Source: Cytophagales bacterium (lineage in GTDB: Bacteria; Bacteroidota; Bacteroidia; Cytophagales; UBA9547). From it: a DNA stretch of 6,675 nucleotides. The notes under the pieces were generated by a model. That model was not told the DNA's origin. It made no database searches and worked only from the letters and a program-made list of their open reading frames with translations. Position numbers and translations under genes: made by a program. The stretch spans positions 1 to 6,675 of the forward strand of contig DMUD01000177.1 in assembly GCA_003476475.1 (NCBI GenBank), read 5' to 3'. Below are positions 1 to 5,567 of the stretch, piece by piece (within the stretch, counting starts at the first letter, position 1; the number at the start of each line of letters is the position of its first letter).

Positions 1-143
1 TCTTATCGCTTCCAGTGGGCATGAGCGGCGCGGATGTTGAGGCACAAGTGATGGCGCATGAGAGCACAGCGAAATATTTGGAAGGAAAAACCCCGAAAAA
101 GATTATTGTTGTTCCAAAACGTATTGTGAATGTAGTTATGTAG
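1..143 (+). CDS. leuS: Leucyl-tRNA synthetase, C-terminal end (partial)
   Basis: An open frame enters from the left edge (codons in phase with base 3) and stops with TAG at 141-143, giving 46 visible residues. It reads as the extreme C-terminus of class Ia leucyl-tRNA synthetase, which charges tRNA-Leu in the cytoplasm. The visible part has the beta-hairpin and helix pattern of that tail: small residues around PVGMSGADVE, a helix ending in AKYLEGK, and the terminal strand KKIIVVPKRIVNVV, which is typical of bacterial LeuRS ends. The catalytic, editing and anticodon-binding domains lie outside the window. The next gene, dnaG, begins 19 bases after the stop, and its promoter appears to sit inside these last codons. 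The identification rests on a short tail, so I am confident but not certain. Confidence 0.85.
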   Translation, partial: LSLPVGMSGADVEAQVMAHESTAKYLEGKTPKKIIVVPKRIVNVVM

Positions 144-154
144 CACTACCTTTG
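124..154 (+). promoter_or_regulatory. Bacteroidota-type promoter for dnaG
   Basis: TTG at 124-126 and TACCTTTG at 147-154 are separated by 20 bases. This fits the Bacteroidota housekeeping sigma pattern (TTG, 17-23 bases, TAnnTTTG) exactly at every fixed base. The -33 element lies in the last codons of leuS. Only 8 bases separate the -7 box from the dnaG ATG, so the transcript would have almost no leader. Confidence 0.6.
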
Positions 155-159
155 GTAGT
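145..159 (+). repeat. Perfect inverted repeat over the dnaG -7 box
   Basis: ACTACC (145-150) and GGTAGT (154-159) are exact reverse complements around a 3-base TTT centre. The palindrome covers the proposed -7 box and ends 3 bases before the dnaG ATG. It could be an operator half-site pair or a small hairpin near the start codon. It could also be chance, since the arms are only 6 bases. There is no T-run after it, so it is not a terminator. Confidence 0.4.
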
Positions 160-162
160 CCC

Positions 163-2127
163 ATGATTTCCCGTTCCACCATAGATCGAATTTTCCAGGC
201 CATTCTTATTGAAGATGTGGTTGGAGAGTTTGTTCATTTGAAAAAAAGTGGGTCTTCTTATCGCGGTCTTTCTCCGTTTGTGAATGAAAAAACACCGAGT
301 TTTTTCGTTGTTCCAGCGAAAGGAATTTACAAAGATTTTAGTTCAGGGAAAGGCGGAAACGCCATTGATTTCCTCATGCAGCACGAGAAGCTTACCTATC
401 CGGAAGCCTTGCGCTGGTTGGCGAACAGGTACAACATTGAAATTGAAGAAGAGAGTCAGACGGAAGAACAAAAAGCTGAAAAGAGTGAGCGTGAACAACT
501 TTCTGTAGTTACTGATTACGCCAATAAATACTTCCAAGATCAGATGTACAATTCAGAAATGGGAAGAGCCATTGGCCTTTCTTATTTCGAAGCGCGCGGA
601 TTTCGTGAAGACACCCTGAAGAAATTTCAGTTGGGCTATTGTCCAGATGGGTGGGACAAGATGTCTCAAGCGGCCCTGTCTGCAGGGCATTCGTTAACTT
701 ATTTATTGAAGACTGGTTTAACGCGTGAGAAGGACGGTTCGCCGTATGACTTCTTCCGCGGACGAGTGATGTTTCCCATTCACAATGTGAGTGGAAAGGT
801 AATTGCCTTTGGCGGAAGAACACTGAAAGCAGAGAAGGACATTGCGAAGTATTTCAACAGTCCGGAAAGCGATCTTTATCACAAGTCAAACACCCTGTAT
901 GGCCTGCATCTCGCGAAGAACGCGATGGTGAAGGAAGACAACTGTTTTTTGGTTGAAGGATATACAGATGTGATTGCGCTTCACCAAGCGGGCGTTGAGA
1001 ATGTGGTTGCGAGTAGCGGAACAAGTTTGACCGAAGGGCAGATTCGACTCATTCGCCGTTTCACGCAGAACATTACGATTTTATACGACGGAGACAAAGC
1101 TGGAATTAAAGCGAGTTTCCGGGGTATTGATATGATATTGAAGGAAGGGATGAACGTTCGCGTGTCTTCGTTTCCAGATGGCGATGATCCAGACAGTTAT
1201 TCTAGAAAGCACAGCAGTGAAGAGATTCAGCTGTATGTGAAGGAAAACGCAAAGGATTTCATTCGATATAAAACCGCATTACTTCTTGAAGAAGTAGGCA
1301 ATGATCCCATTAAAAAAGCCGGATTGATTCGCGGGATTGTGGACAGCATTGCGCTTATTCCAGATGCTATAAAGCGTTCGGTTTTTGTTCAAGACTGCTC
1401 GCAAATTATGGGTATTGGAGAGTCTGTTCTGTTCTTAGAACTTAACAAATCACTTCAAGAAAATTTAAAGAAAGGCCCCGGAAAACCAGTTTCTTCAGAA
1501 GAAGGCGGTGTTCACACAACTGTTGAAGCACCAACGCCTTTTGACGAAACGATTCCGATTCCGGATGCACTGAACGCAGAGGCTCAAGAGCGAGATTTCT
1601 TGCGTATTTTGCTGATGTATGGTGAATATGAAATGCCCATTGAAATAGTGAACGAAGAAGGCAAACGAGAAGTGATTCATTTATCGGTGGCAGATTATTT
1701 AATTGGAAATCTAGAACACGATTTCATGACGCTTCAGTCTGAAGTTTATTCGAAAATGTTAAAGGAGTATTTGGAATTGGTGAAGGACAATCAGATGCCC
1801 AGTCACCACAATTTTACTTCTCATGAGGAAGAAAGTGTTCGAAGTGAAGCGGTAAACGTTTTAACCACGCGCCACCAAATTAGCGAGAACTGGAAAACGA
1901 AGCATGGTATATTAACTGAATCAGAAGAGTACGTCATAGGAAAGGCAGCGAAAGATTGTTTATTTCGCATGAAAATGCGCCACGTACAAATAGCAGCGAG
2001 GGCAATTGAATCTCAATTGGAAGGGGAATCGAACGAAGACGAGGTAATGATTTTATTGGCGGAAAAGAAACGATTGGACGAAGTGCGGAAGCAATTAGCA
2101 GATAATTTTGGAACGGTGGTTCTATAA
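163..2127 (+). CDS. dnaG: DNA primase DnaG with a zinc finger lacking its ligands
   Basis: This is the replicative primase, which makes RNA primers at the fork under DnaB helicase. At 654 residues it is of normal family length. Residues 1-95 have the CHC2-type fold with its conserved surroundings (SPFVNEKTPSF at 37-47, GKGGNAIDFLM at 62-72). Residues 120-260 form the RNA-polymerase basic region (FFRGRVMFPI and VIAFGGR). The Toprim catalytic core follows, with E265 in VEGYTD and D309/D311 in DGDKAG, all acidic metal ligands present. A Pro/Ser-rich linker (about 432-470) leads to a helical C-terminal helicase-binding region. The oddity is that the four usual zinc ligands C-H-C-C are replaced by S37, V40, D58 and S61. 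The rest of the protein is intact, so this is a lineage trait rather than decay. The ATG at 163 fits the promoter and the family N-terminus. Confidence 0.97.
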   Translation: MISRSTIDRIFQAILIEDVVGEFVHLKKSGSSYRGLSPFVNEKTPSFFVVPAKGIYKDFSSGKGGNAIDFLMQHEKLTYPEALRWLANRYNIEIEEESQTEEQKAEKSEREQLSVVTDYANKYFQDQMYNSEMGRAIGLSYFEARGFREDTLKKFQLGYCPDGWDKMSQAALSAGHSLTYLLKTGLTREKDGSPYDFFRGRVMFPIHNVSGKVIAFGGRTLKAEKDIAKYFNSPESDLYHKSNTLYGLHLAKNAMVKEDNCFLVEGYTDVIALHQAGVENVVASSGTSLTEGQIRLIRRFTQNITILYDGDKAGIKASFRGIDMILKEGMNVRVSSFPDGDDPDSYSRKHSSEEIQLYVKENAKDFIRYKTALLLEEVGNDPIKKAGLIRGIVDSIALIPDAIKRSVFVQDCSQIMGIGESVLFLELNKSLQENLKKGPGKPVSSEEGGVHTTVEAPTPFDETIPIPDALNAEAQERDFLRILLMYGEYEMPIEIVNEEGKREVIHLSVADYLIGNLEHDFMTLQSEVYSKMLKEYLELVKDNQMPSHHNFTSHEEESVRSEAVNVLTTRHQISENWKTKHGILTESEEYVIGKAAKDCLFRMKMRHVQIAARAIESQLEGESNEDEVMILLAEKKRLDEVRKQLADNFGTVVL

Positions 2128-2136
2128 AACAAGAAC

Positions 2137-2361
2137 ATGGAAAAAGCGATGAGATACCCAATGCCAGGTGAGCGTTGGAAACATTACAAAGGCGGGGTTT
2201 ATGAAATTATTACGCTAGCGAATCACAGTGAAAACCAAGAGGCCTTGGTTGTTTATAAATCCATTCCATTTGGATCTGTATACGCCCGTCCGCTTGCCAT
2301 GTGGGAAGACGAGTGTGAGCTTGGACGCATTAAGTTCAAGCGATTTGAAGTTATTGAATAA
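2137..2361 (+). CDS. DUF1653 domain small protein
   Basis: This 74-residue protein is made almost entirely of a DUF1653 domain. The visible signature is a G-x-x-W-K-H-Y-K-G-G-x-Y-E-I start (about 12-25), then LANHSENQEALVVYKS (27-42) and YARPLAMWEDE (49-59). The family is widespread as small single-domain proteins and as a domain in larger ones. To my knowledge its function is unknown, and the fold is thought to be a small beta barrel. It has no signal peptide or membrane segment, so it should be cytoplasmic. It begins 9 bases after the dnaG stop, with no promoter seen between them, so it is probably co-transcribed with dnaG. A second in-frame ATG at 2152 (MRYPM) is a possible alternative start, since the domain begins after it. 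Confidence 0.88.
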   Translation: MEKAMRYPMPGERWKHYKGGVYEIITLANHSENQEALVVYKSIPFGSVYARPLAMWEDECELGRIKFKRFEVIE

Positions 2362-2385
2362 GTTGAAAAGTCTATCGTTTGAAGT

Positions 2386-2410
2386 CAGGGTTTTGAATTA
2401 AAAACCGCTG
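2386..2410 (+). repeat. Imperfect inverted repeat next to the clpP -7 box
   Basis: CAGGGTTTT (2386-2394) pairs with AAAACC-g-CTG (2401-2410), with one bulged G at 2407 and a 6-base loop. The right arm ends one base before the proposed clpP -7 box. No T-run follows, so a classical terminator is unlikely. A regulator site for the protease gene, or chance in AT-rich DNA, are the alternatives. Confidence 0.35.
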
Positions 2411-2418
2411 TATCTTCG
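2393..2418 (+). promoter_or_regulatory. Probable clpP promoter
   Basis: TATCTTCG at 2411-2418 matches the Bacteroidota -7 box TAnnTTTG with one mismatch and lies 16 bases before the clpP ATG, a typical short leader. The nearest upstream TTG (2393-2395) is 15 bases away, slightly closer than the usual 17-23, so the -33 assignment is weak. Confidence 0.42.
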
Positions 2419-2434
2419 ACACAAATATTACTCT

Positions 2435-3112
2435 ATGTTTGAACGTAAAGAATTTAAAAAATATGCTACTGGACATCTAGGTATCAATAGCACTGTGGTG
2501 AACGATGTGATCTCTCACATGTATGGTCCAGAGAACATGACAAGAACAGTTATTGAAGAGCGTCACATGCCTTTCCGTGAGGTAGATGTGTTTTCTCGTT
2601 TGATGGCTGATAGAATTATCTTCTTGGGAACTGAAATCGATGACTACATCGCGAATATTATTCAAGCGCAGTTGTTGTTTTTAGAAAGTACAGATTCTAA
2701 AAAAGACATTCAGATTTACATTAACTCTCCGGGAGGAAGTGTATACGCTGGTTTAGGCATCTATGATACCATGCAATACATTAATCCAGACGTTGCAACC
2801 ATTTGCACCGGTATGGCTGCATCTATGGGTGCTGTTTTGTTGTGTGCTGGTCAAGCAGGAAAACGCACCGGATTGAAGCACTCTCGCGTTATGATTCACC
2901 AACCTTTGGGTGGTGCTCGCGGACAAGCTTCAGACATTGAAATCACTGCACGTGAAATTCAGAAATTGAAAAAGGAACTTTACGAAATTCTGTCTAAACA
3001 CTCGGGCAAAGACTACGATACCATTTGGAAAGATTCCGATCGCGACTATTGGATGATTGCATCCGAGGCAAAAGAATACGGTCTAATCGACGAAGTATTA
3101 GGCAAAAACTAA
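2435..3112 (+). CDS. clpP: ATP-dependent Clp protease proteolytic subunit ClpP
   Basis: ClpP is the serine peptidase that forms a two-ring, 14-subunit chamber in the cytoplasm and degrades proteins unfolded by ClpX or ClpA/C. The catalytic triad is visible: S130 in GMAASMGA, H155 in RVMIHQP, and D204 in the DRDYWM motif that matches the family's ERD box. The oxyanion-side stretch INSPGGSVYAGLGIYD (96-111) and the handle region QASDIEITAREI are intact. At 225 residues it is about 20-30 residues longer than Gram-positive ClpP because of an N-terminal extension (about 1-35), probably a self-cleaved propeptide. The ATG lies 16 bases after a plausible -7 box. A strong terminator follows, and its partner clpX comes next. 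It uses no GCC alanine codons and no ATA isoleucine codons, unlike clpX. Confidence 0.97.
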   Translation: MFERKEFKKYATGHLGINSTVVNDVISHMYGPENMTRTVIEERHMPFREVDVFSRLMADRIIFLGTEIDDYIANIIQAQLLFLESTDSKKDIQIYINSPGGSVYAGLGIYDTMQYINPDVATICTGMAASMGAVLLCAGQAGKRTGLKHSRVMIHQPLGGARGQASDIEITAREIQKLKKELYEILSKHSGKDYDTIWKDSDRDYWMIASEAKEYGLIDEVLGKN

Positions 3113-3131
3113 ACAAAGCCCTTTCGACTGC

Positions 3132-3168
3132 AAAGAGAGATTACACGATACGTTTAATCTCTCTTTTT
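3132..3168 (+). terminator. Intrinsic terminator after clpP
   Basis: A perfect 12-base-pair stem (AAAGAGAGATTA at 3132-3143 with TAATCTCTCTTT at 3155-3166) closes an 11-base loop and runs into five T residues (3164-3168). It begins 20 bases after the clpP stop and ends 26 bases before the clpX ATG, so clpP and clpX are probably not one simple transcript. The stem is AT-rich but long, as is common in Bacteroidota. Confidence 0.8.
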
Positions 3169-3194
3169 GTATTGTAATTTAACACTGAAAAAAG

Positions 3195-4439
3195 ATGAAG
3201 ACACAAGCTAACAACCGATGCGATTTCTGTGGAAAAAACAAAAAAGAGGTGAGTTTGCTTATTTCAGGTGTAGAAGCCAATATTTGCGACCAATGTGCCG
3301 AAAAAGCACACAGCATCGTGTTGGAACATGCGAAACAAGACACCAAAACTAACAATAATTTTTCATCCAAAACCCGTCTTTTGAAGCCGGTCGATTTGAA
3401 AAAGCATTTGGATAAATATATTGTGGGACAAGACGAAGCCAAAAAAGTGCTTTCGGTGGCGGTGTACAACCATTTTAAACGATTGGAACAAGAAAGCCAA
3501 GACGACGAGGTGACCATCGAAAAATCGAACGTCATCATGGTAGGCGAAACCGGTACCGGAAAAACCTATCTGGCCAGCACATTGGCAAAAATTCTCGATG
3601 TACCCTTTTGCATTGCCGATGCCACCGTCATAACCGAAGCGGGATATGTGGGCGAAGATGTGGAAACCATCCTCACCCGCCTGTTGCAGGCAGCCAACTA
3701 CGACGTGGCAGCCGCCGAACGAGGTATAGTATATATCGACGAAATAGATAAAATATCGCGCAAAAGCGACAATCCCTCTATTACGCGTGACGTAAGTGGC
3801 GAGGGGGTGCAACAAGCGCTTTTAAAACTGTTGGAAGGCAGTGCCATCAATGTGCCGCCACAAGGAGGCCGCAAGCACCCCGACCAAAAAATGATATTGG
3901 TGAACACCAAAAACATCCTCTTTATTTGTGGAGGCGCCTTTGAAGGTATCGATAAAAAGATTGCCCAACGATTGGATACCAAACCCCTTGGCTTCAAAAC
4001 CAACCGCGAATCTGATGCCCCTGTGGACAAGGCCAACCTGTTGAAATATGTGAGTGCCATGGATTTGAAGTCCTTCGGGCTCATTCCCGAACTAATAGGC
4101 CGCTTGCCTGTGCTTACGCACCTAAACCCTTTGGATGCCGAAACACTGCGCAAAATACTGACCGAACCACAAAATGCATTGGTAAAACAATACCAAAAAC
4201 TGTTCGAACTGGAAGGAATAAAACTATCGTTCACCGACGATGCCCTTAATTACATCGTGGAAAAAGCCATGGAGTTTCAGTTGGGTGCCCGCGGTTTGCG
4301 TTCCATTTGCGAGGCTATCATGACCGATGCCATGTTCGAGCTACCCTCGCAAGATGAGGTGAAAGAATTTTTAGTGGACGAAGAATATGCCAAAAGCAAA
4401 TTTGAACATTCGAAATATTTGAATTTGAAAGCCGCATAA
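3195..4439 (+). CDS. clpX: ATP-dependent Clp protease ATP-binding subunit ClpX
   Basis: ClpX is the hexameric AAA+ unfoldase that recognises tagged substrates and threads them into ClpP. At 414 residues it is complete. The N-terminal zinc domain has C9, C12, C31 and C34. The AAA+ core has Walker A GETGTGKT (117-124), the pore loop GYVG (150-153), Walker B with D182/E183 in VYIDEID, the RKH loop (226-228), sensor-1 region TKNILFICGGAF, the arginine-finger motif ELIGRLPV (R303) and sensor 2 GARGLR (R366). LGF at 265-267 sits where the ClpP-docking IGF loop is expected. The second Walker A residue is Glu instead of Pro. Its codon use differs clearly from clpP. No convincing promoter was found in the 82 bases upstream. 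The vanZ-like gene starts at the very next base. Confidence 0.97.
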   Translation: MKTQANNRCDFCGKNKKEVSLLISGVEANICDQCAEKAHSIVLEHAKQDTKTNNNFSSKTRLLKPVDLKKHLDKYIVGQDEAKKVLSVAVYNHFKRLEQESQDDEVTIEKSNVIMVGETGTGKTYLASTLAKILDVPFCIADATVITEAGYVGEDVETILTRLLQAANYDVAAAERGIVYIDEIDKISRKSDNPSITRDVSGEGVQQALLKLLEGSAINVPPQGGRKHPDQKMILVNTKNILFICGGAFEGIDKKIAQRLDTKPLGFKTNRESDAPVDKANLLKYVSAMDLKSFGLIPELIGRLPVLTHLNPLDAETLRKILTEPQNALVKQYQKLFELEGIKLSFTDDALNYIVEKAMEFQLGARGLRSICEAIMTDAMFELPSQDEVKEFLVDEEYAKSKFEHSKYLNLKAA

Positions 4440-4880
4440 ATGCGACGCCTAATCACTGCCTTTCCCACACGACTAATATTGCCCATGCTTTTGTATGGGC
4501 TTATTTTTTTCTTTACCGAATATCCGGGCGCCACTCCTTCCGAAACTGAAAAAAGCATTTACCAAATTGGCGATAAAATAAGTTGGATTGCCGAAACGGC
4601 TCCTTCCCTCAATACCGTTTTCCGTACCTGTGCCCATTTGTTTTTATTTGGTTTACTAGGCGTGTTGCTCTACTTCTTATTCAAACCAAACTTTCACTAT
4701 GAACTAAAAATATTTTTAATGGTTATAGGCTTGGTGGCTTTCCTAGGCTTTTTAGACGAAGTACATCAACATTTTGTCCCAAACCGACATCCCAAAATCA
4801 CCGACATTGGCTTAGATACCCTTGGCGCGTTCGTATTGGTAGGACTTGCATGCTTGGTTGCAAAAAAGAAATCAAGCTAA
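4440..4880 (+). CDS. VanZ-family integral membrane protein
   Basis: This 146-residue membrane protein has four predicted helices (about 11-28, 62-82, 90-106 and 126-142), the usual VanZ arrangement. The family signature follows helix 3: D106-E107-x-H109-Q110-x-F-V-P-x-R116, then D122 and D126 before helix 4. H66 in helix 2 is also typical. The family is named after the teicoplanin-resistance accessory protein VanZ, but most chromosomal members have no known role, and nothing here suggests a glycopeptide-resistance cluster. The ATG abuts the clpX stop (TAAATG), so translation is probably coupled to clpX. A terminator-like hairpin lies over codons 14-24. The gene ends 2 bases from the stop of the convergent hisIE. 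Confidence 0.9.
   Translation: MRRLITAFPTRLILPMLLYGLIFFFTEYPGATPSETEKSIYQIGDKISWIAETAPSLNTVFRTCAHLFLFGLLGVLLYFLFKPNFHYELKIFLMVIGLVAFLGFLDEVHQHFVPNRHPKITDIGLDTLGAFVLVGLACLVAKKKSS
4481..4510 (+). terminator. Terminator-like hairpin inside the start of vanZ
   Basis: GCCCATGC (4481-4488) pairs with GTATGGGC (4493-4500) over 8 positions with one G-T wobble, around a TTTT loop. TTATTTTTTT (4501-4510) follows directly. This has all the parts of an intrinsic terminator, placed 42 bases after the clpX stop but within the vanZ coding region (helix 1). It may end part of the clpX transcripts, with vanZ read through only when ribosomes cover it. It could also be a by-product of codons for Pro-Met-Leu and Phe-Phe-Phe. 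Confidence 0.55.
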
Positions 4881-4882
4881 AA

Positions 4883-5479
4883 TTACCCTTTGTGTCGGGT
4901 CTTTAGCAGTTGCACCACTTCCGAAAGAGAATACCCTTTGGCTTCCAATAGCACCAAATAGTGAAACAACAAGTCGGCCGCTTCGCCCATAAAAAGCTCT
5001 TTATTTTGGTCTTTGGCTTCTATAACCAGTTCCACAGCTTCCTCCCCTACTTTCTGTGCTATTTTATTGATGCCTTTTTTAAAAAGCGAAGCAGTATAAG
5101 AGCTTTCCGTTGGTTGGTTTTTACGCGCGCCAATCGTTTTGGTCAATACTCGTAAAAAAGCCAATGGGTCTTCGTTTTCTTCAAAAAAACACGTTTGCGA
5201 ACCTGTGTGACAAGTAGGACCAACAGGTTCAGCCTTGATAAGTAACGAATCTTGGTCACAATCCACCAAAATGTCTTTTACCAACAAAAAATGACCGGAA
5301 GTTTCCCCTTTCGTCCACAACCTCCCTTTCGAACGGCTGTAAAAAGTGACTTTGCCCAGTTCCTGCGTTACTTGCAAGGCTTCCTGATTCATAAAACCAA
5401 GCATGAGCACCACATGGGTAGCCGCATCTTGAATGATGGCCGGAACCAAACCGCCTTGTTTCTCAAAATCGAGTTGCAT
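4883..5479 (-). CDS. hisIE: Bifunctional phosphoribosyl-AMP cyclohydrolase / phosphoribosyl-ATP pyrophosphatase
   Basis: This fused enzyme catalyses steps 2 and 3 of histidine synthesis: PR-ATP to PR-AMP by the HisE part, then ring opening of PR-AMP by the HisI part. At 198 residues it is a normal length. The HisI domain (about 1-105) shows GKVTFYSRSKGRLWTKGETSGH (42-63), the Mg-binding VDCDQD (72-77, Asp 73, 75, 77) and the zinc Cys set C74, C90 and C97 with H91. The HisE domain (about 106-195) shows KIAQKVGEEAVELVIEAKD (139-157) and EAADLLFHYLVLL (166-178), with the acidic MazG-like metal residues. No other his gene is in the window, although in Bacteroidota it commonly ends the his operon. 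It is preceded by its own promoter, 88 bases after ruvB on the same strand. Confidence 0.97.
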   Translation of the reverse strand: MQLDFEKQGGLVPAIIQDAATHVVLMLGFMNQEALQVTQELGKVTFYSRSKGRLWTKGETSGHFLLVKDILVDCDQDSLLIKAEPVGPTCHTGSQTCFFEENEDPLAFLRVLTKTIGARKNQPTESSYTASLFKKGINKIAQKVGEEAVELVIEAKDQNKELFMGEAADLLFHYLVLLEAKGYSLSEVVQLLKTRHKG

Positions 5480-5496
5480 GTTGTTTTTTGAATGGG

Positions 5497-5529
5497 CAAA
5501 TGTACGGAAAGAGCAAAAGGAAATACCAA
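5497..5529 (-). promoter_or_regulatory. Bacteroidota-type promoter for hisIE
   Basis: On the minus strand, TTG (5529-5527) is followed after 22 bases by TACATTTG (5504-5497), a perfect TAnnTTTG -7 box. The box ends 17 bases before the hisIE ATG, a normal short leader for the phylum. It sits in the 88-base gap after ruvB, so hisIE can be transcribed independently. Confidence 0.65.
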
Positions 5530-5567
5530 TGAAGGTGCAGAATTGTGGAAAATGCCACTAAAATCTA

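Noticed and set aside
2370..2384. TATCGTTTG as an alternative clpP -7 box
   Set aside because: It has a 3-base gap where the consensus has 2, and would give a leader much longer than that of the better-placed TATCTTCG.
3149..3156. TACGTTTA as a clpX -7 box
   Set aside because: It overlaps the terminator's loop and right arm, lacks the final G, and has no TTG at 17-23 bases upstream.
3363..3815. Second minus-strand open frame (150 codons) opposite clpX
   Set aside because: It is His/Phe/Gly-rich as expected from the complement of clpX codons, overlaps the first one in another frame, and has no promoter or domain.
3698..4234. Long minus-strand open frame of 178 codons opposite clpX
   Set aside because: It is antisense to a fully conserved ClpX core, shows no recognisable domain, and its amino-acid make-up follows from the clpX codon pattern.
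4440..4880. VanZ homologue as a glycopeptide-resistance gene
   Set aside because: No vanR/S/H/A/X genes are present. Chromosomal VanZ-family proteins are common in Bacteroidota, and the family name alone does not show resistance.
5544..5558. Possible terminator hairpin GTGG/CCAC between ruvB and hisIE
   Set aside because: The stem is only 4 base pairs and no T-run follows on the minus strand.
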